From: Bacillus carboniphilus
Lineage (GTDB): Bacteria; Bacillota; Bacilli; Bacillales; JC228
Length of the DNA stretch: 64,000 nucleotides
NCBI RefSeq assembly: GCF_039522365.1
Contig: NZ_BAAADJ010000004.1
Span: 186,001-250,000, forward strand
Reading direction: 5' to 3'
Both the position numbers and the translations under genes were made by a program. Below are positions 43,344-50,969 of the stretch, piece by piece (within the stretch, counting starts at the first letter, position 1; each line of letters begins with the position of its first letter). Below the pieces are notes generated by a model. That model made no database searches, was not told where the DNA came from, and saw nothing but the letters and a program-made list of their open reading frames with translations.

Positions 43344-44792
43344 TCACCCTTGTATACTACTAGATTGATTCTCCCTAACCAAAATCTCCTTCTCTTCCTT
43401 AAACGCATCATCCCCAATAAAATCTCTTCCCCATCCCGAGAAGGCCGCAAAGATGATGACTAGCATTAATGCCCAGCAATAGAAAACAAATGGCACTGCA
43501 CCAACTGGTGAGAAGTTCCCCGCATAATCAGTGACGGTTCCACCCACAAATGCAAACGGAATCAATACCGCCACACTGTACGGGAGGAAGCCGATAATTG
43601 TTGTCGAACAAGCATCCAGCAAGTTTCCTCTGCGCCACGGTGTGATTTTATGCTTATGCCCTAAACGGCGAACCCATGGTCCAAGCATTACCATCGTTGG
43701 TGTTCCTGCCGTAGTCAACGCATTTGTAAACAAGGCCACAAACACAATCGCTATTTCCGCTCGCTTCGGTGTCGTCGCAAACTTCTCCGATTTTTCCATC
43801 AACCACTCGATGAAGCCACCCTTTTGTAGTGTTCCGATTAACCCCATCAAAAACACTGTAAAAACGGCGACTCCAACCATGCCGTTTACACCGCCAATGA
43901 TAATTCCGCCAGCACTGAATTCTGCTGCATTCAAGCTTAAAATGTCAGTCCACGTAATTAGCCCCATGACCAACCCTAATATGAATCCAACCGCAGTACT
44001 GTATAGCAACGAAGTAACAAAATGATGGCCTTTTAGCATTAAAAAGATTAGTAGGATTGGAACCAGTAACATCACGAGACCTTTAGGGTCAAGCTCTGCC
44101 ATACCTTGCGCAGCTTCACCACCAGGTGTTGTAAAAGCAAAGATTACATAGGCGACGAGTGTGAATCCAGCCGCTACTAATGCATATTTGATCCGTGAAC
44201 GCACAACTTTATCAACAGTTGTTCCTTGTGAGAACGCAGAAACAATCGTCGTATCAGAAATCGGAGCAATATTGTCCCCCACAAAAGATCCACCGATGAT
44301 AGCTCCCACAAGCAGCAAAGGATCGGCACCTAATGCATAACCAACCGGAAAAAGAATCGGGCTCGTTGCAATCAGTGTTCCAACTGCTGTTCCTGTTGAT
44401 AATGATAAAATGGCTGCACAAACGAAGGTGATTAATGGGAACCAAGCTGCTGTAACCCCTAAATTCAAAAATCCCCAAACCAAGCCTTCAATAATGCCTG
44501 TTTCATTCAGCAATTTCCCCATGATTCCCGCTAGAAACCAGGCTAGTAACATGATAGCCAGCATCGATGAGCTAATCCCCTCCACAAGCGCGTCGACAAA
44601 CTGCTTTTTGTTCTTGGCTAAAATTAACCCTACCAGAATACCTGCTAAAGCCATCGGCCAAAACGCCTCCGGAAGTGCCATTCCACCGAAGCCCAACCAC
44701 AAGATCCCCACAATCATGACGAAAAATGGAACGAGCAACACTGGAACGCCACCGTAAAACTCAAGCTTTTGAACATTACCCCTGTTTGACAT
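43344..44792 (-). CDS. Na+/H+ antiporter NhaC family protein
   Basis: 482 residues with about 12 membrane segments and the NhaC-family pattern: TGTAVGTLIATSPILFPVG near 137, GGSFVGDNIAPISDTTIVSAF near 168, and TNALTTAGTPTMVMLGPW near 360. Members exchange sodium for protons, or organic acids or amino acids in antiport. It lies downstream of an aminotransferase gene on the same strand, which suggests an organic substrate as a possibility. Confidence 0.88.
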   Translation of the reverse strand: MSNRGNVQKLEFYGGVPVLLVPFFVMIVGILWLGFGGMALPEAFWPMALAGILVGLILAKNKKQFVDALVEGISSSMLAIMLLAWFLAGIMGKLLNETGIIEGLVWGFLNLGVTAAWFPLITFVCAAILSLSTGTAVGTLIATSPILFPVGYALGADPLLLVGAIIGGSFVGDNIAPISDTTIVSAFSQGTTVDKVVRSRIKYALVAAGFTLVAYVIFAFTTPGGEAAQGMAELDPKGLVMLLVPILLIFLMLKGHHFVTSLLYSTAVGFILGLVMGLITWTDILSLNAAEFSAGGIIIGGVNGMVGVAVFTVFLMGLIGTLQKGGFIEWLMEKSEKFATTPKRAEIAIVFVALFTNALTTAGTPTMVMLGPWVRRLGHKHKITPWRRGNLLDACSTTIIGFLPYSVAVLIPFAFVGGTVTDYAGNFSPVGAVPFVFYCWALMLVIIFAAFSGWGRDFIGDDAFKEEKEILVRENQSSSIQG

Positions 44793-44830
44793 ATGATTTC
44801 CCCCTTTGTTTTGATTACTTCGGCCAGGAT

Positions 44831-44900
44831 GTGGGACAGGTTTCCTGTCCCCGCTGTCCCACCACAGCTCTGGGACAAGGTTCCTGTCCCCTATGTCCCA
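44831..44900 (-). repeat. Two REP elements between the aminotransferase and NhaC genes
   Basis: Minus-strand copies at about 44831-44862 (AAACC core) and 44870-44900 (AACC core); the second carries the GGGACATAG whose TAG stops the aminotransferase gene. Confidence 0.88.
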
Positions 44901-46033
44901 ACTAGGATTTTTTGCAGTGCATCGACCGCCGTTTTGATGTCGTCTTTTGTGTTGTAGAAATGCGGGGCGATTCGAATGACGTCTTGTCTGGCTGAGACGA
45001 TGATTCCTTTTTCCTTTAGTGTTTGTTCGACTTCTGACGCATTTGGGACGTAGATGGCTGTGTTGGAACCTTTATGAACAACATTAGTTGGGCTTAAAAT
45101 AGTAAGTCCCTTTTCTTCCGCATAGTCAATCGTGTACTGCGAAAGCTCTTTTAAATACGGCTCTATTTTTTCCATCCCTGCTTCTAAAATGAGTTTTAGC
45201 GCCGCCTTCGCAGCAAATCCGTTAATCATTGGTGGGGTTCCAGAATCAAATCGCCTTGCTCCACCTGCGTACTCGACATTTTTAATATCAAATGCAAATG
45301 GGTTGGATTGCCCGAACCACCCTGTTAATCGTGGCGAAATCCGGTCCGCCACCTCTCTTTTAATGTAAAGGAAAGCTAATCCTGGAATCCCCAATAAGTA
45401 CTTTTGGAGCCCGGCCGCTAGAAAATCTACTCCACTTTCTTTTACGTTAATCGAAACGTTCCCCGCAGATTGATAAGCATCCACGAAAAGATAAGATCCA
45501 TTTCGATGAGCAATGTCAGCAATACTCTTGAGGTCTTGCTCAAAGCCGTTGTAATAGGCAACGTGTGAAATGGATGTTAATAAAGTTCGTTCATCAATGG
45601 ATGATTCATAGGATCCTAGAGGAATTTCGTGGTTCTCTGACGAAATAAACTTAATGTTAGCACCACGGTCTCTTTGCGATAACCAAACATGCCCGATGCA
45701 CGGAAAATCCATATCGGTTAAAACAATATCGCCTCTTTCATCTGTAAAATTCAAGCTCGTCGCGATTGAGGAAGCAGCGTGCGAGACAGAAGAGACGACA
45801 GCGATTTCTTCTACATCTGCATGGATTAAGGTTGCAAAATGTTGGCGGGCTTCTTCAACAGCCTCCATCCAACCTCCCCAATCCATCCCATGCTCTTGCC
45901 AAGAGGTCATATACTCTTGAATGGCCTGTTGAACATCTATGCTCAAAGCACTTTGCGAGCAGGATGAAAGCTGAATTTTTTCAGATAAAATCGGAAAGCG
46001 TTTTCTAAATTCTTTAAATGGGAATGATTCCAT
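44891..46033 (-). CDS. Class V aminotransferase (cysteine desulfurase/kynureninase-like fold)
   Basis: About 380 residues of PLP fold type I. The PLP lysine is Lys211 in AAGLQKYLLG, preceded by Asp185 in LFVDAYQSAG and by SSVSHAASS near 81 for the phosphate. It lacks the typical desulfurase cysteine loop, so a lyase or transaminase role is as likely. The ATG follows AAAGGAGTGGGAGAA. Only 42 bases separate it from the divergent Crp gene. The last codons (VGT-stop) come from a REP element. Confidence 0.85.
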   Translation of the reverse strand: MESFPFKEFRKRFPILSEKIQLSSCSQSALSIDVQQAIQEYMTSWQEHGMDWGGWMEAVEEARQHFATLIHADVEEIAVVSSVSHAASSIATSLNFTDERGDIVLTDMDFPCIGHVWLSQRDRGANIKFISSENHEIPLGSYESSIDERTLLTSISHVAYYNGFEQDLKSIADIAHRNGSYLFVDAYQSAGNVSINVKESGVDFLAAGLQKYLLGIPGLAFLYIKREVADRISPRLTGWFGQSNPFAFDIKNVEYAGGARRFDSGTPPMINGFAAKAALKLILEAGMEKIEPYLKELSQYTIDYAEEKGLTILSPTNVVHKGSNTAIYVPNASEVEQTLKEKGIIVSARQDVIRIAPHFYNTKDDIKTAVDALQKILVGT

Positions 46034-46075
46034 TTCTCCCACTCCTTTCAATTTGCATCCTTTGGAGGACTTACT

Positions 46076-46774
46076 ATGAATACATTTTCTACTAGCTTTA
46101 AAGAGCAACACTCATATTTTTCCCCATGGCTAGATCCTCTTCCGTTTGACTGGTCTGCACTTGAATCAACCGGAACAGAACTCCATTATCAAAAGCACGA
46201 CACCGTTTTTGATTGCCATGAACCCACGGACCACATTTATCTTGTAAAAGAAGGCCGGGTTCGCCTATACCTTTTATCTGACCTTGGAGAAGAAAAAGCA
46301 ATCGCCATCATTGGTAAAAATGGTCTTCTCGGTGAAAGTAGCGTCTTTCTAGATCACGGTTATTACGCAAATGCCATCACAGCAAGCCCCACCAAGTTGA
46401 TTCGAATTAAAGCTGATCTTTTTAAAAATAAAGTTCTAGAAAACCCGCTATATTCAGAGCAACTCTTTAAAATGATGAGTCTAAAACTGAGGTTGCTATA
46501 TAGACATTCCTTGGACCTGTCCTACAGCTCCTCATACTACAGACTCTGCCAAACACTAGCTCAACTTGGCCTAACCTATGGTGAATCCGAAGACGGAAAA
46601 AAAATCAAAATCCAAGTCTCCTTCACCCACCAGGAGCTGGCTAACGTCATCGGAACCACTAGGGTAACGGTCGCAAACCATATCAAAGCACTCATAGAAG
46701 AAGGGCACATCTATAAGGTCAGAAACCACTACGTCATCCAAGACTTGGCCAAACTAACCTCAATGGGACCATAA
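46076..46774 (+). CDS. Crp/Fnr family transcriptional regulator
   Basis: 232 residues: a cyclic-nucleotide-binding beta barrel (about 25-120, FDCHEPTDHIYLVKEGRVRLYLLSD) and a C-terminal Crp HTH (VSFTHQELANVIGTTRVTVANHIKAL, about 182-207). It has no cysteine cluster for an iron-sulfur centre, so it is not a classic Fnr. Divergent from the aminotransferase gene with a 42-base spacer, so it probably controls that gene and the NhaC antiporter. Start follows TTTGGAGGACTTACT. Confidence 0.9.
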   Translation: MNTFSTSFKEQHSYFSPWLDPLPFDWSALESTGTELHYQKHDTVFDCHEPTDHIYLVKEGRVRLYLLSDLGEEKAIAIIGKNGLLGESSVFLDHGYYANAITASPTKLIRIKADLFKNKVLENPLYSEQLFKMMSLKLRLLYRHSLDLSYSSSYYRLCQTLAQLGLTYGESEDGKKIKIQVSFTHQELANVIGTTRVTVANHIKALIEEGHIYKVRNHYVIQDLAKLTSMGP

Positions 46775-46840
46775 TACAAAAAATTCAGACAAATAGATGT
46801 AAAATATTTTACACGGGGTAGGAAAGAGGGGCTCGGGTTC

Positions 46841-46872
46841 GTGGGACAGAGGGGACAGGTTCACTGTCCCAC
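46841..46872 (+). repeat. REP element after the Crp gene
   Basis: GTGGGACAGAGGGGACAGG TTCAC TGTCCCAC. It lies between the Crp and CHY zinc finger genes. Confidence 0.88.
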
Positions 46873-46903
46873 TCCCACCCACTCTCTCTATAGGAGGAAT
46901 AAA

Positions 46904-47233
46904 ATGAACATCCATGGAATTAACATAAAAGGAGCCGTCACCGACAACCAAACTCGCTGCAAACACTACCATAGCGAAAAAGATATTATCGCCATCAAAT
47001 TCAAGTGCTGTGATACCTATTACCCGTGTTATCATTGCCATCAAGAGATAGCCGGGCACGAGCCGGAAGTTTGGAAGGAAGAAGAGTTTGACCAGAGAGC
47101 AATTCTTTGCGGCAGTTGTGGAACGGAAATAACTATTCATGAATACAGAAATTGTGGCTCCACTTGCCCGCATTGTAAAGCGAGCTTCAATCCAGGTTGT
47201 GCCCTGCATTACCATTTATATTTTGAAAGGTGA
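46904..47233 (+). CDS. CHY zinc finger protein
   Basis: 109 residues with the CHY pattern of cysteines and histidines: CKHYHSEKDI, KCCDTYYPCYHCHQEIAGHE, CGSCGTEITIHEY and CPHCKASFNPGC, enough for three zinc ions. Related proteins include yeast Hot13; the bacterial function is not known. The ATG follows TAGGAGGAATAAA; the longer frame is REP sequence. Seven bases separate it from the next gene. Confidence 0.9.
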   Translation: MNIHGINIKGAVTDNQTRCKHYHSEKDIIAIKFKCCDTYYPCYHCHQEIAGHEPEVWKEEEFDQRAILCGSCGTEITIHEYRNCGSTCPHCKASFNPGCALHYHLYFER

Positions 47234-47240
47234 ACAGAGG

Positions 47241-47714
47241 ATGGAGAAAAAAAGAAAAACAGTCGTTATAGAAGAAAATATCTACCTATCAGCAGACGGT
47301 AACCCGCAGGCAACCGTCGAGACCACGGCTGACCAGCCTAAAAAGAGGTCCCCACTCCCGATTATCTTGTTAATACTTTTGATTGGAATGTGGATGGCAG
47401 TATTAGCATTTGATTCGGACTCACCTGAGGAGGCAGTACAAGCCCTATTTGCTCATGTCAACGCTGGTGAATATGAGCAGGCTCGGCTTTATTTTTCAGA
47501 GGAGTTGGGTTGGGATGTACCGAATATTGATTTCCCACCCGAACTGAAAATTTTACAAATCAATGAAAAGGTGAATGGAGATACCGCTGAAGTTTTTGTG
47601 AAATTTGAAGAGAGCTTCGAGGGAGGCAGCTCTCCGATGATTCAAGAAGTTACCTTTCTCTTGAAGAAGGATTCTGAGGTGGATTGGGTTATATATAATA
47701 TAATTGAACCTTAA
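47241..47714 (+). CDS. Single-pass membrane protein with NTF2/DUF4878-like domain
   Basis: 157 residues. A charged cytoplasmic N-terminus (1-37), one membrane helix (about 38-55, LPIILLILLIGMWMAVLAF), and an outside domain SPEEAVQALFAHVNAGEYEQARLYF that resembles the DUF4878/SnoaL-like fold. Function unknown. It starts seven bases after the CHY gene, after AAAGGTG, and a strong terminator follows, so the two are an operon. Confidence 0.75.
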   Translation: MEKKRKTVVIEENIYLSADGNPQATVETTADQPKKRSPLPIILLILLIGMWMAVLAFDSDSPEEAVQALFAHVNAGEYEQARLYFSEELGWDVPNIDFPPELKILQINEKVNGDTAEVFVKFEESFEGGSSPMIQEVTFLLKKDSEVDWVIYNIIEP

Positions 47715-47727
47715 AATTAGAGAGCTA

Positions 47728-47759
47728 TCATTATTTTAATGGTAGCCTTTTCTTTTTTT
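47728..47759 (+). terminator. Rho-independent terminator
   Basis: GCTATCATTA pairs with TAATGGTAGC and is followed by a long T-tract. Confidence 0.88.
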
Positions 47760-47779
47760 TTAGTGGATTTCTAGCAAAA

Positions 47780-47810
47780 TAAAAAGCCACACCCTAAATG
47801 GCATGGCCAA
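47780..47810 (-). terminator. Rho-independent terminator after the 18-aa ORF
   Basis: On the minus strand GCCATGCC pairs with GGTGTGGC (two G-U pairs) and is followed by TTTTTATTTT. Confidence 0.65.
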
Positions 47811-47814
47811 ACTC

Positions 47815-47871
47815 CTAAATAACAACCACAATTAAAATACTAAAAATCACTAAAAAGCGTAAAACTCTCAT
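47815..47871 (-). CDS. Putative 18-residue hydrophobic peptide
   Basis: MRVLRFLVIFSILIVVVI, a single short membrane helix with two N-terminal arginines. The ATG is five bases after AAGGGG, and a terminator follows directly, so it would be a tiny self-contained transcript. It looks like the small membrane peptides of Gram-positive type I toxins or regulatory micropeptides. No antisense RNA partner was identified. Confidence 0.5.
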   Translation of the reverse strand: MRVLRFLVIFSILIVVVI

Positions 47872-47928
47872 AATTACCCCTTGTTAAAATCCCCTTTTTT
47901 ATATTTTAGCATAATTGATATCTGTAAA

Positions 47929-48732
47929 TTAGTTTAATTTATCTGGGACACTAAACCTGTCCCTCTGTCCCACACGCCCAATTACACTTTTTGAGATTCC
48001 CGTTACTCTGGCCAATTGTCTGATTGAAATACCTTCTATATTTTTCAACCTCCCCAATATCGAGTTTCTCTCCTCGGCTTTCATTTGCTGTAGCTTACTT
48101 ACGTCTGAAACACCAAGCTTCGCCAAAAATTGAATTACTTCACTGTCAGGTAACAATACAGGAACAGAATCACCTAAGAATTGTCCCTGCCTTTCCTCTT
48201 CCATCTCCATGTAACTTTTAAATTTCTTCATTGCCTCTCTAGAATTGTGGGAGAATAATTGGAAAACCCTGTCCTTCTCTACTAAATCTCCCTCACGAAT
48301 GTATTCATACATACTAGTCCACTGATGCTCAAACACACTCTTAACCAACCCAGCTTTCATAGGGTTTTGATGAATATACCTCAGCACACGCATAAAGGAG
48401 TCTCTCGTCTCAATCCCTTCACTCCGATACCTCTCCTGAAACAAATGGCCGGTTCTCTCATACTTCCCGTTGTACCAATGAACATAGCTGGAGCTAATGC
48501 GCTGAATAGCAGTCGATAGGGGTTCCGAAGCTTCCTTGATTAAAAGGTGGACATGATTATCCATCAAACAGTAACTATAAACCTCGTATTCACAGACACT
48601 CTTATATTTTTTGACTGTCCAAAGGAACCGATAACGGTCCTCATCATCCTCAAAAATGATTTGTTTGTTGATGCCTCTAAGCATGATGTGGTAGATACCA
48701 GTCGTGCTTTTACGGCGGGGTTTACGCGGCAT
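47929..48732 (-). CDS. REP-associated tyrosine transposase (RAYT, Y1/IS200-like)
   Basis: 267 residues. An N-terminal Y1 transposase domain with the metal-binding HUH motif DNHVHLLI (His60, His62) and catalytic Tyr119 in RYIHQNPMKAGL, plus a C-terminal helical region with an HTH (about 235-255, GISIRQLARVTGISKSVIGR). RAYTs are single-copy, domesticated relatives of IS200 that are thought to spread REP hairpins. The start follows GAGGTG. There are no flanking ends of an IS, and its own last 14 residues are read from a REP copy. Confidence 0.92.
   Translation of the reverse strand: MPRKPRRKSTTGIYHIMLRGINKQIIFEDDEDRYRFLWTVKKYKSVCEYEVYSYCLMDNHVHLLIKEASEPLSTAIQRISSSYVHWYNGKYERTGHLFQERYRSEGIETRDSFMRVLRYIHQNPMKAGLVKSVFEHQWTSMYEYIREGDLVEKDRVFQLFSHNSREAMKKFKSYMEMEEERQGQFLGDSVPVLLPDSEVIQFLAKLGVSDVSKLQQMKAEERNSILGRLKNIEGISIRQLARVTGISKSVIGRVGQRDRFSVPDKLN
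47944..47973 (-). repeat. REP element encoding the RAYT C-terminus
   Basis: On the minus strand GTGGGACAGAGGGACAGG TTTAG TGTCCCAG, translated as VGQRDRFSVPD at the end of the transposase. Confidence 0.9.
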
Positions 48733-48960
48733 TTTGGGGATCACCTCGCAGAATTTTTTGTGGAAAAACGGATAATAAGCTGGATTACAAATGGGAAAAT
48801 GAATAGTTAATCAAAGGGGTTTTTCAGGGGCAAAGAAAGCAGAAAAAAGAGAGTTTTTGCAATGGTTAGAGGTTCTCCTCATCATTTTCTACACAAAGTA
48901 AAAAAATCCTGCATCAAAATGATTTCAGAATTTTTTAGAACTGGCGTGATGGCGCGGGAG

Positions 48961-48990
48961 GTGGGACACTAAACCTGTCCCCCTGTCCCG
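48961..48990 (-). repeat. REP element at the 3' end of dcyD
   Basis: On the minus strand CGGGACAGGGGGACAGG TTTAG TGTCCCAC; the TAG in the core ends the dcyD gene. Confidence 0.9.
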
Positions 48991-49982
48991 AACAGCCCAG
49001 CATTGGCATATAACGCCGGGGAACCTCCTGAATGCACAACCAGGATATTTTGATCTTTTTTAAAATAACCTTTTCTAACTAAATCAATGACACCTGCTAG
49101 CGCCTTCCCGGTGTACACAGGATCGAGCAAGATTCCCTCGGTTTTAGCGATTAACTTAACCGCCTCAACCATCTCCGGTGTTGGCAGCGCATAACCTGGT
49201 CCGACATACTCATCAAAGCAAGTTACTACTTCCCGCGGAGTCGGCACTTCCAAACCAAGATGCGACACCGTTTCCTCCACGAGCTTATATACCTTTTCTT
49301 CCTGCTCAGCCTTGCCCCTACTAACATTCACACCAACAACCGGAACACCACTTTGACTACCGGAAAAACCAGCGATCAACCCCGCCTGCATGCCACCACT
49401 TCCGCTCACACAGATAACCGAGTCAAAATTAAGTCCTTGTTCAAAGGACTGCACCAAAATTTCCTGCGCACAAGCTACGTAACCCAATGCGCCAACAGGA
49501 GTCGAACCACCCACTGGAACTACATAAGGTGAATGCCCCTCAGCCTTAACCTGCTCAGCCACCTTCTCCATCTCAGCTATCAAGTCTGTCCCGTTCGGCA
49601 CCACCTTAATATTCTCGGCACCCATTAAATGATACAAAAAGTAGTTCCCATTAAAATCTGGTTCCGCCCCGTCACTATCTAAATTTTCCTCCAAAATCAA
49701 AATACACTTCAGCTTCTCTTTAATCGCAGCAGCCAATGTCAACCGGCAGTGATTCGACTGAATGCCTCCACAAGTAATAATCGTATCGGCACCCTTCTCC
49801 AAAGCGTCCGCAATAATAAACTCAAGCTTCCGTGTCTTATTCCCGCCACCTGCAAGACCTAACAAATCATCTCGCTTAAAATAAATAGACGGTCCACCAA
49901 AGGCATCACTCAAATGGTCTAACCGCTCAATAGGTGTAAAAGTAGGTGTATACCGTCGTCTAGGAAACCTAGCTAAATTCAT
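48969..49982 (-). CDS. dcyD: D-cysteine desulfhydrase / ACC deaminase family
   Basis: 337 residues of PLP fold type II. The PLP lysine is Lys49 in GLAGGGNKTRKLEF; GGIQSNHCRLT near 90 and the phosphate loop SGSGGMQAG near 193 fit. D-cysteine desulfhydrase makes pyruvate, sulfide and ammonia from D-cysteine; true ACC deaminases are close relatives. The ATG follows GGAGGGAGATG. The last residues (TGGQV-stop) come from a REP element. The 48733-48960 spacer shows nothing recognisable. Confidence 0.88.
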   Translation of the reverse strand: MNLARFPRRRYTPTFTPIERLDHLSDAFGGPSIYFKRDDLLGLAGGGNKTRKLEFIIADALEKGADTIITCGGIQSNHCRLTLAAAIKEKLKCILILEENLDSDGAEPDFNGNYFLYHLMGAENIKVVPNGTDLIAEMEKVAEQVKAEGHSPYVVPVGGSTPVGALGYVACAQEILVQSFEQGLNFDSVICVSGSGGMQAGLIAGFSGSQSGVPVVGVNVSRGKAEQEEKVYKLVEETVSHLGLEVPTPREVVTCFDEYVGPGYALPTPEMVEAVKLIAKTEGILLDPVYTGKALAGVIDLVRKGYFKKDQNILVVHSGGSPALYANAGLFGTGGQV

Positions 49983-50027
49983 ACAAACATCTCCCTCCAA
50001 AACAACATCTTTAACTCTATTTAACCA

Positions 50028-50058
50028 CAGGGACAGGGGGACAGGAACCCTGTCCCAC
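50028..50058 (+). repeat. REP element upstream of dcyD
   Basis: CAGGGACAGGGGGACAGG AACCC TGTCCCAC. Confidence 0.88.
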
Positions 50059-50119
50059 ATGTTTAAACTGGTCCCGAGTCGACCAAAATGATAAAAAACG
50101 ACTCTTTGGGGTGAACAAA

Positions 50120-50230
50120 ATGGAGGATCAAGGTGATTTCTTTGTTGGCCTGCTATGGGGAGCTATGCTTAGCATCCCTCTGTGGATTTCCATTTTTGGG
50201 TGGATTAAAATAGTCGGGCAGCTCTTATAA
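50120..50230 (+). CDS. Small membrane protein (36 aa)
   Basis: A 36-residue ORF beginning MEDQGDFFVGLLWGAML, with one membrane helix rich in Trp, Leu and Ile and a lysine near the end (WIKIVGQLL). The ATG follows GGGGTGAACAAA. Such single-helix proteins are common in Bacillus and often missed; the role is unknown. REP copies lie on its 3' side. Confidence 0.6.
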   Translation: MEDQGDFFVGLLWGAMLSIPLWISIFGWIKIVGQLL

Positions 50231-50233
50231 ATT

Positions 50234-50265
50234 GTGGGACACCAAACCTGTCCCTGCTGTCCCAT
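50234..50265 (-). repeat. REP element
   Basis: On the minus strand GGGACAGCAGGGACAGG TTTGG TGTCCCAC. Confidence 0.85.
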
Positions 50266-50300
50266 CAAAAAAAAGCAAGTGCTCTCAACTCTTGCTTCAC
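50266..50300 (-). terminator. Rho-independent terminator of the 172-aa gene
   Basis: On the minus strand GCAAGAGTTGAGAGCACTTGC is followed by eight T. Confidence 0.8.
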
Positions 50301-50330
50301 TGGGACACCAAACCTGTCCCCTATGTCCCA
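50301..50330 (-). repeat. REP element providing a stop codon
   Basis: On the minus strand ATGGGACATAGGGGACAGG TTTGG TGTCCCAG; the TAG ends the 172-aa ORF. Confidence 0.88.
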
Positions 50331-50839
50331 TACAAATGCACAATTTTCCGATAGTTATAAATTTGCCTAAGCAGTCGGATTGGCATTTCACTGTTGGTTA
50401 GGAAGAGGCCCCTCAGGTATTGGTCTCCGTCTGATTCTTTTAGGATGGATTGGATACTTTGGTCGATGTAGTCTGGGTTCATGATTTGGTGGTAGACTGC
50501 TAGTTTTACCATTTCGTTGATAGATCTTTCCAAGTAATCGTCGGTGTCAGCGTTATATAGATATATGGTGCCGTCCGATAGATTCTTAATCACACCTAGC
50601 CCCAACGATACCGCTAACGGGATATCTATTTTGTGGCCAAAGTCATACACGTATTTATTTAATTTTTGTGGGTAAGGTGTTTTGCATATGCTTAACACGT
50701 TGTCCCGGTCCATATCATGTTCAAAGGGCACGAAGGAGTAGTTTCGAGTCATTGCCATTTCGGAAATGACGACGAAGTCTTTGTCCAGAATTGAATTCCC
50801 CATGTGAACGCGTTTCATCTTTATTTTACTAACATTCAT
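50321..50839 (-). CDS. Hypothetical cytosolic protein
   Basis: About 172 residues, mixed alpha/beta, with MAMTRNYSFVPFEHDMDRDNVLSICKT and KIDIPLAVSLGLGVIKNLSDGTIYLYNADTDD. It resembles SUKH/SMI1-like immunity or regulatory domains only loosely; I cannot assign a family. The ATG nine bases after GGAG is chosen. The last residues YGT-stop are REP-encoded. It lies upstream of, and divergent from, the hydrolase-fold regulator. Confidence 0.65.
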   Translation of the reverse strand: MNVSKIKMKRVHMGNSILDKDFVVISEMAMTRNYSFVPFEHDMDRDNVLSICKTPYPQKLNKYVYDFGHKIDIPLAVSLGLGVIKNLSDGTIYLYNADTDDYLERSINEMVKLAVYHQIMNPDYIDQSIQSILKESDGDQYLRGLFLTNSEMPIRLLRQIYNYRKIVHLYGT

Positions 50840-50969
50840 TTTTCTCGTCTCCAATACCATTTTTCCCGAAAAGTCATAGTAACCAGTAAATGTTATTTGA
50901 TAGTTTTGTCTTAAATGATTAAAATTAGAATACTCCTATTTTTTAATAGTCCAATTTAACCATACCAAA

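Noticed and set aside
47929-48732. A complete IS200/IS605 insertion sequence
   Set aside because: No tnpB, no left and right ends around the gene and no target duplication; the protein has the extra C-terminal domain of RAYTs.
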